Assembly (NCBI GenBank): GCA_027600665.1
Contig: JADGJL010000215.1
Span: forward strand, 1-31,309
Origin: Irineochytrium annulatum
Taxonomy: Eukaryota > Chytridiomycota > Chytridiomycetes > Chytridiales > Chytridiaceae
Direction: 5' to 3'
Length of the DNA stretch: 31,309 nt
Made by a program: the position numbers and the translations under genes. A model generated the notes under the pieces. The model was not told the DNA's origin, did no database searches, and worked only from the letters and a program-made list of their open reading frames with translations. Positions 22,127 through 31,309 of the stretch are shown piece by piece; positions within the stretch are counted from its first letter, which is position 1; the number at the start of each line of letters is the position of its first letter.

Positions 22127-23650
22127 CTACAGCGATGCAGCTTTCAAGCATTTCGCATGGCCTCGAAGAACACGTTTGATGTCTTGGAGGAGCTCATCGT
22201 CTGACGCAGCAATGATAAAGTCGTCGACGTAACGGCAGATGATTTGACTGCAATTCTTTGATCTTGTCGAGCTTGTAAAACAAACAGGGGCTCTAGAGCA
22301 AACTATATGCAACCATTTTTGACGCATGTGGCTTGACTGTCTCATACCACAGCCTCCCAGAATGGTGTTGCCGTATTACGGCTTTTCCCAGTTGATGGAC
22401 AAGAAACTCCAGCATTGTTGCGGTCCCTTCCCTGTTAAGCTGCGGAACCGTAGCTCCAACGTAAGTTCGTAAGTATTGAGCGTAGGTGAGTAAGAAGGTA
22501 AAGTTCGTGGCGCCGTCGTAGTCCGTCTTGATTGAAGATTCTTGTCGGCGCCGAGCGATATTCGATGCAGTGTCGAAGGTGTTGAACCTCCCGCCCGTAG
22601 CATCTACTTATAGCCGAGCCTTGGGTTGCCACTGGGCACACCACGCGTATCGCCGAAGCGATGAAGGGCATGATGCGAGAAGTCTTAGAGGACTATTTCG
22701 TCAGTGACCGTATGAGAGGATAAATGGGTTTTGACTCTCCATCCGTCCGTCATTTGGTCAAAGGCCTTGAGGACGTGGGCGTGAAGGGGCTTTACATCTC
22801 TGACACGGGAAGCCTCGACGGGCTTCTCGTGTCCCGTCAATGTGACGTCGTCCTGATCGAACAGCGACAACATAGCCATGACCGAGTGTTCGGGAGGCGG
22901 TATATTGTCGGAGTTGATCCCACAGTGCGCCTTGCAATCGGCACTAACCAAGTGTGTTTGGTTAATAACAGTAGAGGTAACAAACGCAGTCGCTCAGCCG
23001 GGGTGACGATACCTCTTCCGGAGAAGGGCGCTTCCCTTGTCGGGACGGTCTGTACCTTCCTGTGACTAAAACGTGACTCGGCCTCATACTTGCTCTTCGC
23101 CAACGGATTAGAATATGAGGTTGCTCTGTTGCTGGAGGGCTCAGTGGCCTTCCAGCCAGGATGGTCCCGCAGAGGTCATTGGAGAGCTGGATCGGCAACC
23201 TTTCCAAGCCACTTTTGTCATACAGCACCCAGTCAATCCACAAGGAGTTATTTCTGCGGGTGGTCGATAGTAAAGCACGGCAGGAAGCGGTCCCTGACTA
23301 TCACGGGTGACGGCCAGATTGTCCTCCCCACTAACAAGCATGTTGGCGTCATATCGTTCAAATACACGAGCCGGTCGTAGAAAGTCTAAATCAGCATACA
23401 GGTATGCAATCTTGATGTCCAGCTGGCTAATGTGAAGTCCAAAGAGCACACCTAATGCGACGAGCAGCTGAAGGGTGGTAATTCGTATAACGGGTGAATA
23501 GGCATCGAAGTAATTGAATCCATTTCTTTGTCGGAACCCTGATCAACGAACCTTGCCTTGAACTTGGTGCACATGCCTTGTTCGTCCACTTTCTAATCAT
23601 GGGATAAGTGTAAGCTGCTTCGGAACTTGGCTGAACGCAAACTGGACACA
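22127..23650 (-). pseudogene. Ty1/copia reverse transcriptase fragment, frameshifted and split by foreign sequence
   Basis: Read on the - strand, copia RT sequence begins near 23600 (KFKARFVDQGS). It continues in another frame with NYFDAYSPVIRITTLQLLVA and LDIKIAYLYADLD, then stops matching near 23390. It resumes near 22450 with LVHQLGKAVIRQHHSGRLWY, PCLFYKLDK and the catalytic CRYVDDFIIAASDDELLQ, and ends near 22130. In intact copia RTs the two halves are separated by only a few dozen residues, so roughly 0.8-0.9 kb has been inserted. RNase H, integrase and LTRs of this copy were not found. Several frameshifts and stops make it inactive. It lies about 360 bp upstream of the Nsa1 start codon. 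Confidence 0.85.
22450..23390. mobile_element. Unidentified insertion inside the copia RT fragment
   Basis: This stretch separates the two RT halves and matches no copia domain I recognise. It has one 113-codon + frame (22724-23065) and overlapping - frames without known motifs. Part near 22450-22620 is open for about 85 codons on the - strand and runs into the RT, so the exact left edge of the insertion is unclear. No terminal repeats or target duplication were identified. It could be a nested element, captured host DNA or rearranged sequence. Confidence 0.4.
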
Positions 23651-23654
23651 ACAA

Positions 23655-23806
23655 ATACTACGCAATGGTCTTGCAAACGTACACGCAAAACACGTACAGC
23701 TCATTGGAATGCTCAAAATTGTTCAAAGGACATGCAACATGGTCAAAAACTGCTTTCGCCGTAAACGGGTATTTATTGAGTCAGCGCAAACTGGCACGAC
23801 AAATTG
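23655..23806. repeat. Copy 1 of a ~150 bp dispersed repeat
   Basis: The unit runs from ACTACGCAATGG through ACACGCAAAACACGTACAG, CATTGGAATG and GCTTTCGCCGTAAA to an end near GCAAACTGGCACGACAAAT. The same order of landmarks recurs at 27991-28141 and in part at 28142. The flank just upstream of this copy (GCAAACTGGACACAACAAAT) resembles the tail of another unit, suggesting a once tandem arrangement. It may be LTR-derived, but TG...CA ends are not evident. Confidence 0.7.
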
Positions 23807-24546
23807 TCAGGCGGAACGCAGTAACACGTATATGTTAGTATACATATGGATTCGATACGCCATAATCACTAAGAGATGATGCGGCACTAAAAGTCCAAAT
23901 GTTCCCGTCTGATAGGAATCATGCTCATTTCTCGGGAAAGAGCAACACGAATGGGTTATTGGTGGAATAGAGTCAAAAATCCTCGATTATAGCGAAAGTA
24001 GGGAGACTCAGCAAGCGTTGTTTGACGCGAGCAAAGGACCCACCTATACAGTTGGTGAAATCCACAGGATCCTCATAAGATCTGCTTGATTGCTGAATAT
24101 TTAAGGGACCAGCTACCCAAACACATATTGAATGAAGTGCAAGTGCATCGCTTACGAAAGTTTTGTTCAAGCTAATCACGCTCGTCGAGCAATGAAGTTT
24201 CTCCAGTCTGATATTAAGAACTCGGAGAAGAACGCCCGAGCGAAAAAGAGCGGAAGTGGCAAATCGAAGGGAAACACTAGGAAGACTGTACGGATGGCTA
24301 GTGGGCCAAGCTTTTCGACCTTGGCCAAGTTATGAAGATTACTCAAGGAGGCGAGAAAAGGTGTAAACACGTAAACGTGATAAAGTGGGGTCAAACCCAC
24401 ACTCTATTCAGTGATTAGACTGGACTACGGATGCTGTCAGTCATGACATTTCGTGATCCGATAGTATTGTACAAGTGTACTATATTATGCCGTGTCTCAT
24501 TCTCAAACGAGACGCATAGCATAGGATCAGTCAGAATATTGGGCGC
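23807..24546. other. AT-rich gap within the transposon block
   Basis: Possible 5' region of the + strand copia copy. It contains a short open frame (24132-24335, 67 codons, Lys/Ser-rich C-terminus) that I do not recognise. No clear primer binding site or LTR boundary was found. Confidence 0.35.
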
Positions 24547-25827
24547 ATGTCAAACTCCGCACCAATCATTTCGTTTGCCTCAGAACGTCCAATCAGACGG
24601 AGGAATGCGCACAATCAACAATTGATTTTTAGTTGCACATCTCAAGTTCAGTCCTTGAGCAAACGATACACCTGCCTCGCTATGAATCCGAAGTGCAACC
24701 TCATGGCCAACGACCAAGCCCGATATAACGGACTTGATCAAATAGAGACACGATGGTTTTTACCTGATATAATCTTCAGATACAACGGCGATGTCGAACC
24801 AATCGACCTCGAAGGTGGAGGCTGGAGCCTTTACCGAACATACTCGATCTCGCAGGTCACTGCGGATTCTGCGTGGTTTAATGAGATTCTTAAATTGGAT
24901 CTTACGACCATGACTGTTGGGGGCTTCAGAAGTACATGAAACACATTGATGAGCAAATCGGCAGCCACAAAGGCGTATTTTTACTTGACTAGATTACCTC
25001 AGTTTGAGTTTCCCCCTCTTGAAATTCCTGTGCCTCCGGGAACGACCTGGCTCGATGTCTATCAGATCGTCGAGTCAGAGGTCCATAATGACCAACGGAA
25101 TTGACTGAAAACGAGTATACAATCAAAGATTATGATGGATCTACCCGATACCGAGGCATTTGCTATTTTGAAGCATGAATATGGGCCTCCCGGTAGCAAG
25201 TCGGATGTGAATATAAGGGAGTTGAAGGATGCATTGCACCAACTTCTTGACCGGTTGATTTCATTGCATGGCATCAATTTTAAAATACCAAACCATCAAC
25301 CGGGAAAAATTACTATGGCTTACAAGCCGATACATGACGATAAGGGCAGAGCCCGGGTGACTCCCGTCGCAGATGTCGCTGGAGAAAATTCAAATCGTTC
25401 TCAGCGACCGTCATGGGACAAACAAAGACCGCTATCTGGTGCGATAAACACCAAGGATGGTGGGGTTCGGCCCATTAATGTTAAGCAATAACTTAACAAA
25501 GCAACTTTTGCAACAGGTCACCATAATGCTGACCGATGTTTTCTGAAGGGAGGATCTACAGCTCAAAGAAGCAGATCGATCTCTCCTAATAAACGCAAAG
25601 TTGTAAAGACTTCGAAGAAAGAGGCGATCCAGACACAGCAATTGTTGAATGTTAGCAAGGAAGACCTTCGAAGAATGATTAATGATACCTTTAATGCCCG
25701 AATGGCAGAGAATTCGAAGGCATTAGTTGTTGCAAAGAAGCCTGAAGCTGCTGTCACAACTGCCACTGGCCCTTCCGAACATTCACCTACTCGTTTTGGG
25801 TTTGAGCAAACGTCTCAATATTCCTGA
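24547..25827 (+). pseudogene. Copia gag remnant with half zinc knuckle
   Basis: Three + strand frames (24547-24939, 25132-25491 and about 25501-25827) lie in series, broken by stops and frameshifts. The last begins ATFATGHHNADRCFLKGGS; GHHNADRC at 25516-25539 matches the second half of a CCHC zinc knuckle, and the first two cysteines are lost at the frame break just before it. The downstream pre-integrase, integrase and RT remnants in order support gag identity. The upstream frames are assigned by position rather than by motif. Confidence 0.55.
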
Positions 25828-25831
25828 GAGA

Positions 25832-26480
25832 GAGATGGGTGATGCACCGTCTGGAGAAAGTATCGCGAGGGGACAACAGTTTCCCCAGGCTGAGGTAGAT
25901 CATCCTTCTCAACATTATGCTGAACAAAATTCTGCTAAAGGAAACAGACTGATGCAAATATGGCATCAACGTCTCAAACATCCTAGCAAGATATACCTCA
26001 GGAATACACTGCGACGAGTGCTTTTCCGAGAAGGCGAAAGTTCAGTAGAGGAGGATAGGGATGAAAGTAGTGACGAATATGTCAATACTGCAAAAACTGC
26101 CAATGAAAATCTTTTTAATTATACTGTGGCAAACTACTTCCAAACCCCGATGATTGTTTGATTTGTGCTGAGCATAAGGCTCGCTCTCCACCGCTGTATG
26201 ATATGAAAAGACCTGCAACGAGGGTGCTAGAGAGAATTGCAACAGATTTATGCGGGAAAATGCCAATTAGAGCGTATAATGGAGAACTATACCTCCAATC
26301 CATCGTGGATGCATGGTCATCTGTAGCGTTTATTAACACGATCGCTTTGAGATCCCAAGCTCTGGTTGTATTTAAGAAAACCATTCAATCAATGGAAAAT
26401 TATCAGCAGAGGCACGTTGAAAGTTTACAGGCAGACACGGACGGGAATTGAAAACAAATTTTTTTGAGGAATTGAATTCC
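25832..26480 (+). pseudogene. Copia pre-integrase and integrase remnant, truncated
   Basis: LMQIWHQRLKHPSKIYLRNTL (25950-26010) is the pre-integrase domain with its zinc-binding HxxxH-type segment. After a frame change, DDCLICAEHKARSPPLYDMK supplies the following C-x2-C. ERIATDLCGKMPIRAYNGEL with YLQSIVDAWSSVAFINTI is the first part of the DDE integrase core, and the second catalytic Asp lies in LQADTDG. After a further frameshift, ELKTNFFEEL follows, and then the match stops. The third catalytic residue and the integrase C-terminus are missing: the sequence passes within about 60 bp into RT sequence, so an internal deletion has joined integrase to RT. Confidence 0.8.
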
Positions 26481-26499
26481 CACCGTGACCATACAAATA

Positions 26500-28005
26500 A
26501 ATTGGAATGGATAGTCCCATATGTTTCAGCTATGGATTCGGAGTTGAAGTCCCTCAAAGGACAAGAAGTTGCGAAGAAGTCGAAGATGAGGGTTAACCTG
26601 TAACGGCTAGTAAATGGGTCTTTGATTATAAAGTTTCAGAACGGGATAATCTCCTCCGCTTTAAAGCAAGATTTTTTGCACGCGGATTTAGCCAAGAATA
26701 TGGCAGAGATTACTTCAAAAAACTTATTCACAGTTTTGAAAAGATTCATGCTTCCCTTAATACTCGCCCTATGTGTCATGTTCGACCTTGTTACAGGGAC
26801 CCTTGATGTTATGACCGCTTATCTACTGCATTGCTATTAGAAATCGTCTACATCAAGGCACCCAAAGGTTACGAAAGCATAGGGAAAAACGGACGACGCA
26901 AGATTTGGAAATTACGAAAGCACTCTACGGACTGAACAGTCTGGAAGGGCGTGGTATGAACTTGGTGTCGAGACTGCATTGAAGATTGGCTATAAGCAAA
27001 GCACGTCTATTTTATAAAATCGACACAGCAACGCGATCAATGCAGATCCTGATTATCTACGTTGACGATTTCGTCCTGATCGCTTCCGATCCTAAATTGC
27101 TAAGCAATTGAAAGAAAATTAAACAGCCCGTGGGAAGCATCCTATTGTGACTTTGAAGCGCAATGGATCTTCTCAATCAGCATTGAAAAATTGAACGATG
27201 GCATTTTCATAGGACAACACAAGTTAGCAAAACAAATTCTAATCAAATTTGGGTACTGGGAAACCAGTGAAGGACAGCTTCCGAGAATAGAGGAAACTGC
27301 AATGGTGATCACTTATCGACACGATGAGAGTGACGAAATACTACCACAGGAGAAAATGTCTTTGTATATTTCCTGCTTGATGAAACTATCATATTTGGCA
27401 CAACACACCAGACCTGACTTGATGTATGCGGTCAACTACCTAGCACAATTTTAAGCTGGTAAAGCCACTCAAAAAGACATGAAAGCCTTAGTTCGAATAC
27501 TGCAATATTTACGCAGCACTTATGACCATGGAATCCTATATTCCAAAGATTCGTCCGTGGAAAATGTTCTATTCTACAATGAACTAACTCCTGAGCAATT
27601 CCCGGTTTATGCGGATGCAAATTGTGGAGACGAACACGACAGAAAGTCACGTTTGGGCTGGGCTTTTCTATGTAGCGGTGGTGTGTGGGCCTATGATAGC
27701 AAGAACAAAGCACAATTGCTTTGTCATCAACGGAAGCTGAAACATCCTCGTTAACCAAAGCAATCAAGACAGTTATTCGGTTTAAACACCTATTGAAAGA
27801 AATTGGCTTGTCATTCAGTTGCCAATCAACATCGTTCAAAATAACCAGTCAACAATTGCATTTGCATTAAACCCGATTCATCACCAATGTGTCAAGCACT
27901 TTGAGATAAAGAGTGCATTTATCAGGCAAAATATTGCTGAAAAAGTTGTGCACTTAGAATACTGCATGACAGAAGACATGATAGCTAATACTACACAACG
28001 GTCTT
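26500..28005 (+). pseudogene. Copia reverse transcriptase-RNase H remnant, multiply broken
   Basis: Consecutive pieces in shifting frames follow copia order: AMDSELKSLKG; VTASKWVFDYKVSERDNLLR with FKARFFARGFSQEYGRDYF; LDVMTAYLL; EIVYIKAPKGYES; SGRAWYEL; the catalytic LIIYVDDFVLIASDPKLL near 27050; LSYLAQHTRPDLMYAVNYLA; YADANCGDEHDRKSRLGWAF (RNase H); LSSTEAETSSLTKAI; NNQSTIAFALNPIHHQCVKH; VVHLEYCMTEDMIAN. There are at least five stops or frameshifts. The end of the coding sequence runs straight into the ~150 bp repeat at 27991. Confidence 0.88.
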
Positions 28006-28200
28006 GCAAACGTATACGCAAAACACGTACAGTTCATTGGAATGCTTGAAATTCTTCCAAAGTTGTTCGACATGCTCGAAACTTGCTTTCGCCATAAAAC
28101 TTATTTGATTGAGCCACGCATACTGGACAGACACGGCAAATACTACGCAATTGCCGCAATTGTACACGCAAAACACGTACAGTTCATTGGAATGTGTCAG
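27991..28200. repeat. Copies 2 and 3 (partial) of the ~150 bp repeat, in tandem
   Basis: Copy 2 (about 27991-28141) shows CTTGCAAACGTATACGCAAA, ACACGTACAGTTCATTGGAA and CTTGCTTTCGCCATAAA, and ends with CATACTGGACAGACACGGCA. Copy 3 starts at once (28142, ACTACGCAATTGCC) and keeps only the first third, up to GTACAGTTCATTGGAATG at about 28192. It is then followed by TGTCAGGAAATT, a possible LTR-like start that could not be matched elsewhere. Confidence 0.75.
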
Positions 28201-29071
28201 GAAATTGTTCCACTTCGGTAGTACAGCTATGTTTCAGATAGTTTACCTTATTATCTCCTTACTAAGCTCCCATTTTCATAGTAATAATTCGTTTATATAA
28301 CTTTCTTCTATCCTTTTCTTTCTTCTCACTTTTATTGATAACGATAACTTCTCCATAATTGGCTGCTTTATTGGGTGTTGAAATAGAATAAAGAAGCTTG
28401 TCTGACGACTGTCTTGCGTAGAATGAGTGGGATTAGCGTTGGCGTGATAATTCTCAATGGGTTGTGTTGAATTGTGTGTTTTTTTCGTTAAATCCTTTCC
28501 CTGATTTTATACTGTCACTATATCAAACTGCCCTGCTAAACTGCTGGCTAAAACGTTTTGGCAGATTGCTTACGCTACTGTTTCACGGATGCAAATGCTT
28601 CGTCACGCGTCGGATACGCGTGATGACGCGTGGTACACAAATGGCGCGTCCAAAAATTAGATTTGGCAATAATTTCATAAGTGCACGCTGGCTCAGCCTG
28701 GCGTGCTATTCCAATACTTCCTCCCATCCGTAAAACCTGTTGTCATAGTAAGTAATCTGATAGAGGTGTTGTGTTGGAGTCATAGGTGGAGTTTCCCGTG
28801 CGTATTCCTCTGCTGCTTGTTCCCTTCTTCGGAGGTTTCCCGTGCGTATTCCTCTATTGCTCGTGCCCTTCTTCGCAACAAAGTGTAGGGTTCTGCCCGC
28901 GTGACTATAACGCGTGGGATCGTGTGTGGACGCTGTGAAAATCGTAATGGCTGCCGTGCAATTGCGTTTAACGCTGCTTCTACGTTCATGGCGCGTTCTG
29001 GTTCAGAATTGTCGCGTCCTAAGTCCATAGGTCCTTGGATATTGAGTGCCGTCAGATGTCGCTGAAGAGTT
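28201..29071. other. AT-rich stretch between transposon copies
   Basis: I see no recognisable coding sequence here. An 82-codon - strand frame (28780-29028, Arg/Glu-rich) lacks known motifs and overlaps a 44 bp tandem duplication. Several ACGCGT motifs cluster around 28595-28650. Confidence 0.4.
28791..28878. repeat. 44 bp tandem duplication, two copies
   Basis: Copy 1 (28791-28834) and copy 2 (28835-28878) both begin GTTTCCCGTGCGTATTCCTC and continue through CCCTTCTTCG, differing at only a few positions. Confidence 0.9.
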
Positions 29072-29263
29072 TTATTGCGAGGTATACGGTAAAGGCACTC
29101 AGTATGATCACTTCACTTCAATTGTGTCTATTCAAATTCTTGCTGGCAAAAACTAATTGGCTAATTCACTATTCACTACACCTAACATCAGGCAATATAA
29201 AATACTACAGACAAAATAAAAATGATATAAGAACTAATAATCAAGAATTAATAAATTCCAACA
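29072..29263 (-). repeat. Copia LTR, left copy
   Basis: About 192 bp, nearly identical to 29594-29787. On the - strand it starts TGTTGGAATTTATTAATTCT and ends near TACCTCGCAATA; the final CA of the TG...CA ends is altered (TTTATTGCG on the + strand). It directly follows the RNase H fragment on the - strand without a polypurine tract. Confidence 0.85.
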
Positions 29264-29597
29264 AGTTTCGCGTGGTAGTGACTTCGTGAACATGTCGGCT
29301 CGTTGATTAGTTGTTGGTATGTAGGCAATCTCGATTTCTCGTTTGTTGACGCACTCTCGAGTATAGTGGTATTTAACGTGTATGTGTTTGGACCGATCGT
29401 GATGAATAGTATTTTTCGTCATGGCTATCGTGCCCATATTGTCCTCAAAAATCCGTATTGGGCCGTCGATTTTAATGTTGGTATCGTTGAATAATTGTCG
29501 AATCCACGCAGCCTCGCGCGCTGCTTCAGATAATGCGATGTATTCACTTTCTGTTGAAGACATAGCCGTAACTGATTGTCGTTTGCTCCTCCATGTA
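29264..29597 (-). pseudogene. Copia RNase H C-terminal fragment between two LTRs
   Basis: On the - strand the fragment starts inside RNase H with WRSKRQSVTAMSSTESEYIA, continues through AREAAWIRQLF, IFEDNMGTIAMTKN and IHVKYHYTRECV, and ends TNQRADMFTKSLPRE. The last codons then read into the LTR. Its sequence differs clearly from the RNase H of the neighbouring element at 29815-31230, so it comes from another copia lineage even though the flanking LTRs are alike. Everything upstream of RNase H is missing and is replaced by the end of the right-hand LTR. Confidence 0.85.
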
Positions 29598-29787
29598 TTG
29601 CGAGGTATACGCTAAGGCACTCAGTATGATCACTTCACTTCAATTGTGTCTTATTCAAATTCTTGCTGGCAAAAACTAATTGGCTAATTCACTACACACT
29701 ACACTTGACGTCAAGCAATATAAAATACTACAGACAAAAATAAAATGATATATAAAACTAATAATCAAGAATTAATAAATTCCAACA
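29594..29787 (-). repeat. Copia LTR, right copy (3' LTR of the RT-RNase H element)
   Basis: A 194 bp LTR with proper ends: on the - strand TGTTGGAATT to CGCAATACA. A purine-rich tract lies immediately upstream on the - strand, which identifies it as the 3' LTR of the element whose pol frame ends at 29815. Confidence 0.9.
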
Positions 29788-29797
29788 CTCCCCCTAA
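29788..29797 (-). other. Polypurine tract
   Basis: On the - strand TTAGGGGGAG directly abuts the LTR start TGTTGG. This is the expected plus-strand primer site of an LTR retrotransposon and fixes the element's orientation. Confidence 0.85.
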
Positions 29798-29814
29798 TTC
29801 GTAGATTAGGAGTT

Positions 29815-31230
29815 TTAAATTTCATATGGTTTCAAATTCATACGTTCGCGATGATACAAAAACCTCGGCCTTAATAAAGGCTTGGTCATTATATCCGCTA
29901 TCATGTCTTGAGTGTCTAATTCAAAATTCTCATCTCTGAACTTTCAACAGCGTAGGTAATTGCACTTAACTAACACATGCTTCGTTCCAGGTAACCTCTT
30001 GCGGCTCTCGACGGTCTTGATTGTGCCGTTGTTGTCTTGGTACCAGGTACTTTTGGTTTCTTCCTCTGAGAATCCCAATTCGAGTAATAACGTTTGAATC
30101 CACTCATATTCTAGTACTCCTTGAACTAACGCGTCTAACTCTGCCGTTAAGGTACTCGTTGCAACTGTGGATTGTCTTTTGGATTTCCAACTAATCAAAC
30201 TCTTTCCGAAATATATCAGGTACCCCCCGACGGACTTGGATGAGGAATCGGCGGCCCAGTCGGAGTCGGCATACCCGACTAAGGTGGGTAGCTCTTCTGA
30301 CTTCTTAAATTCCAGTGCATAATCTCGAGTTCTTTTCAAGTATTTTAGGACACGTAACCCATGCTTCCAATGGGTCTCGGTAGGTTTCTCTAGATATCGG
30401 CTTAACAAACTAACTGCATATGCTATATCCGGCCTGGACGTCTGGGTCAAATACATGGTGGACCCGAGGAGTGATCGGTAAGGTTTTATCGTAATTTCGC
30501 CTTCGATATCTTCGAGTACTAAATTTGCTTCCATGGGCGTATCAACTGAATTCGACTCCGTCATTTGGAATTTTTCAAGTATATTATCAATGAAATTGTG
30601 CTGACGGATTTTCACTTCGCAGGTATCAGTTTGCTCGACAATCATTCCGAGGTACTGCTTCACTTTTCCGAGTTTCTTAACTTCATACTTTGACTCTAAA
30701 ATCTTTTCAATTTTCACCCGTAGGTGAGGACTCTCCCGGTGAGTGAGAACTAGGATGTCGTCGACGTATAAAATGACTAATTGTAAATTTTTGATATCTC
30801 TGATGGACCCTCTGAAATACAGGCATGGATCGGCAACGGCTCGTGCAAACTTTGCGGAGATAAGTGTTTTGTTAATTTCTTCATTCCAGCATTCTCCTCC
30901 TTGTTTTATACCATATAATCCCTTCAACACTTCTGCGCCAATATAGTTTTTAATTTCATATCCTTCAGGTAATTCGATGAATAATTGATGTTTTAAAATA
31001 CCATTTAGGTAAGCAGAACTTATATCGAATGAATGAATTTCTAACTCATATTCGGCAACTAATGCAAAACAGATTCGGATCGTAGTAAAATTCGCGACTG
31101 GACTAAAGGTATTGAAATAATCGATGTCTGCAATCTGAGTGAATCCTTTTCCTACCCAGCGAGCGTGGTACTCTTTGATGTTTCCATTTTCGTCACGCTT
31201 TTTAACGAATACCCATTTCGCTTTCATCAT
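29815..31230 (-). pseudogene. Copia pol (reverse transcriptase-RNase H), near intact with one internal TGA
   Basis: A 428-codon frame from 31230 contains the RT: AKWVFVKKRDENGNIKEYHA, ARWVGKGFTQIADIDYFNTF, SFDISSAYLNGIL, GLYGIKQGGECW and the catalytic VILYVDDILVLTH. The connection and RNase H follow: PYRSLLGSTMYLTQTSRPDI, GYADSDWAADSSSKSVGGYL, ISWKSKRQSTVATS, TAELDAL and WYQDNNGTIKTV. It stops at a TGA (29946-29944). Beyond that stop the same frame continues with KFRDENFELDTQDMIADIMT and ends at TAA 29817-29815, so a single nonsense codon separates it from a full C-terminus. Upstream of 31230 the frame stays open to the window edge, but the residues no longer resemble copia pol. Gag, integrase and the 5' LTR are not in the window. 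Confidence 0.9.
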
Positions 31231-31309
31231 ATTGTTGTAACAGCAGGAATTCGCTCTAACACTGACCTGCGTGCTGATCTCGTAGAAATGGTGATAATTG
31301 GAGAGATGG

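Noticed and set aside
24132..24335. 67-codon + frame, Lys/Ser-rich
   Set aside because: It is too short and motif-free to call a gene, and it sits in degraded transposon sequence.
23655..28200. Calling the ~150 bp repeats proper LTRs
   Set aside because: No TG...CA ends, primer binding site or polypurine tract could be tied to them, and two units are in tandem, so they are reported only as repeats.

Overview
The window looks like nuclear DNA of an early-diverging, probably zoosporic (chytrid-like) fungus. This is an inference from gene content: a GABA-B-type class C receptor, a single-chain fungal/plant urease, a fungal 2OG-Fe(II) oxygenase family and a fungal-style NACHT protein, all interrupted by short GT-AG introns (mostly 45-100 nt). 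No rRNA, tRNA, CRISPR or bacterial operon structure was seen.

The left two thirds (1-21.8 kb) is GC-rich and gene-dense. Two genes lie on the + strand: a low-complexity protein entering from the left edge (66-2299) and a complete ten-exon class C GPCR (2616-5868). Six genes follow, all on the - strand: a membrane-anchored M1 aminopeptidase (6027-9816), a 2OG-Fe(II) dioxygenase (11202-12753), mitochondrial succinate-CoA ligase beta (13229-15077), a TIR-NACHT signalling protein with an N-terminal MGCGAS acylation motif (15252-16840), urease (17085-19946) and the ribosome-biogenesis WD40 protein Nsa1/WDR74 (20073-21766). Exon models were rebuilt by hand from frame continuity, splice sites and family motifs. 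Each sums to a multiple of three, and the urease (829 aa) and Nsa1 (461 aa) have family-typical lengths.

The right third (22.1-31.3 kb) is AT-richer and is a graveyard of Ty1/copia retrotransposons. It holds a - strand RT fragment split by about 0.8-0.9 kb of unrelated sequence (22127-23650). A decayed + strand element follows, with gag, pre-integrase, integrase, RT and RNase H remnants (about 24.5-28.0 kb), bracketed by diverged copies of a ~150 bp repeat. Last comes a - strand element with a nearly intact RT-RNase H frame, a polypurine tract and an LTR, next to a second LTR and an RNase H fragment of a different lineage (29072-31309).

The genes do not form one pathway. The receptor, the acylated TIR-NACHT protein and the surface aminopeptidase are sensing or surface functions; the dioxygenase, succinate-CoA ligase, urease and Nsa1 are metabolic or housekeeping. 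The most unusual locus is the short TIR-NACHT protein: lipid-anchor motif, TIR-like domain lacking the usual glutamate, canonical NTPase motifs and no sensor repeats.
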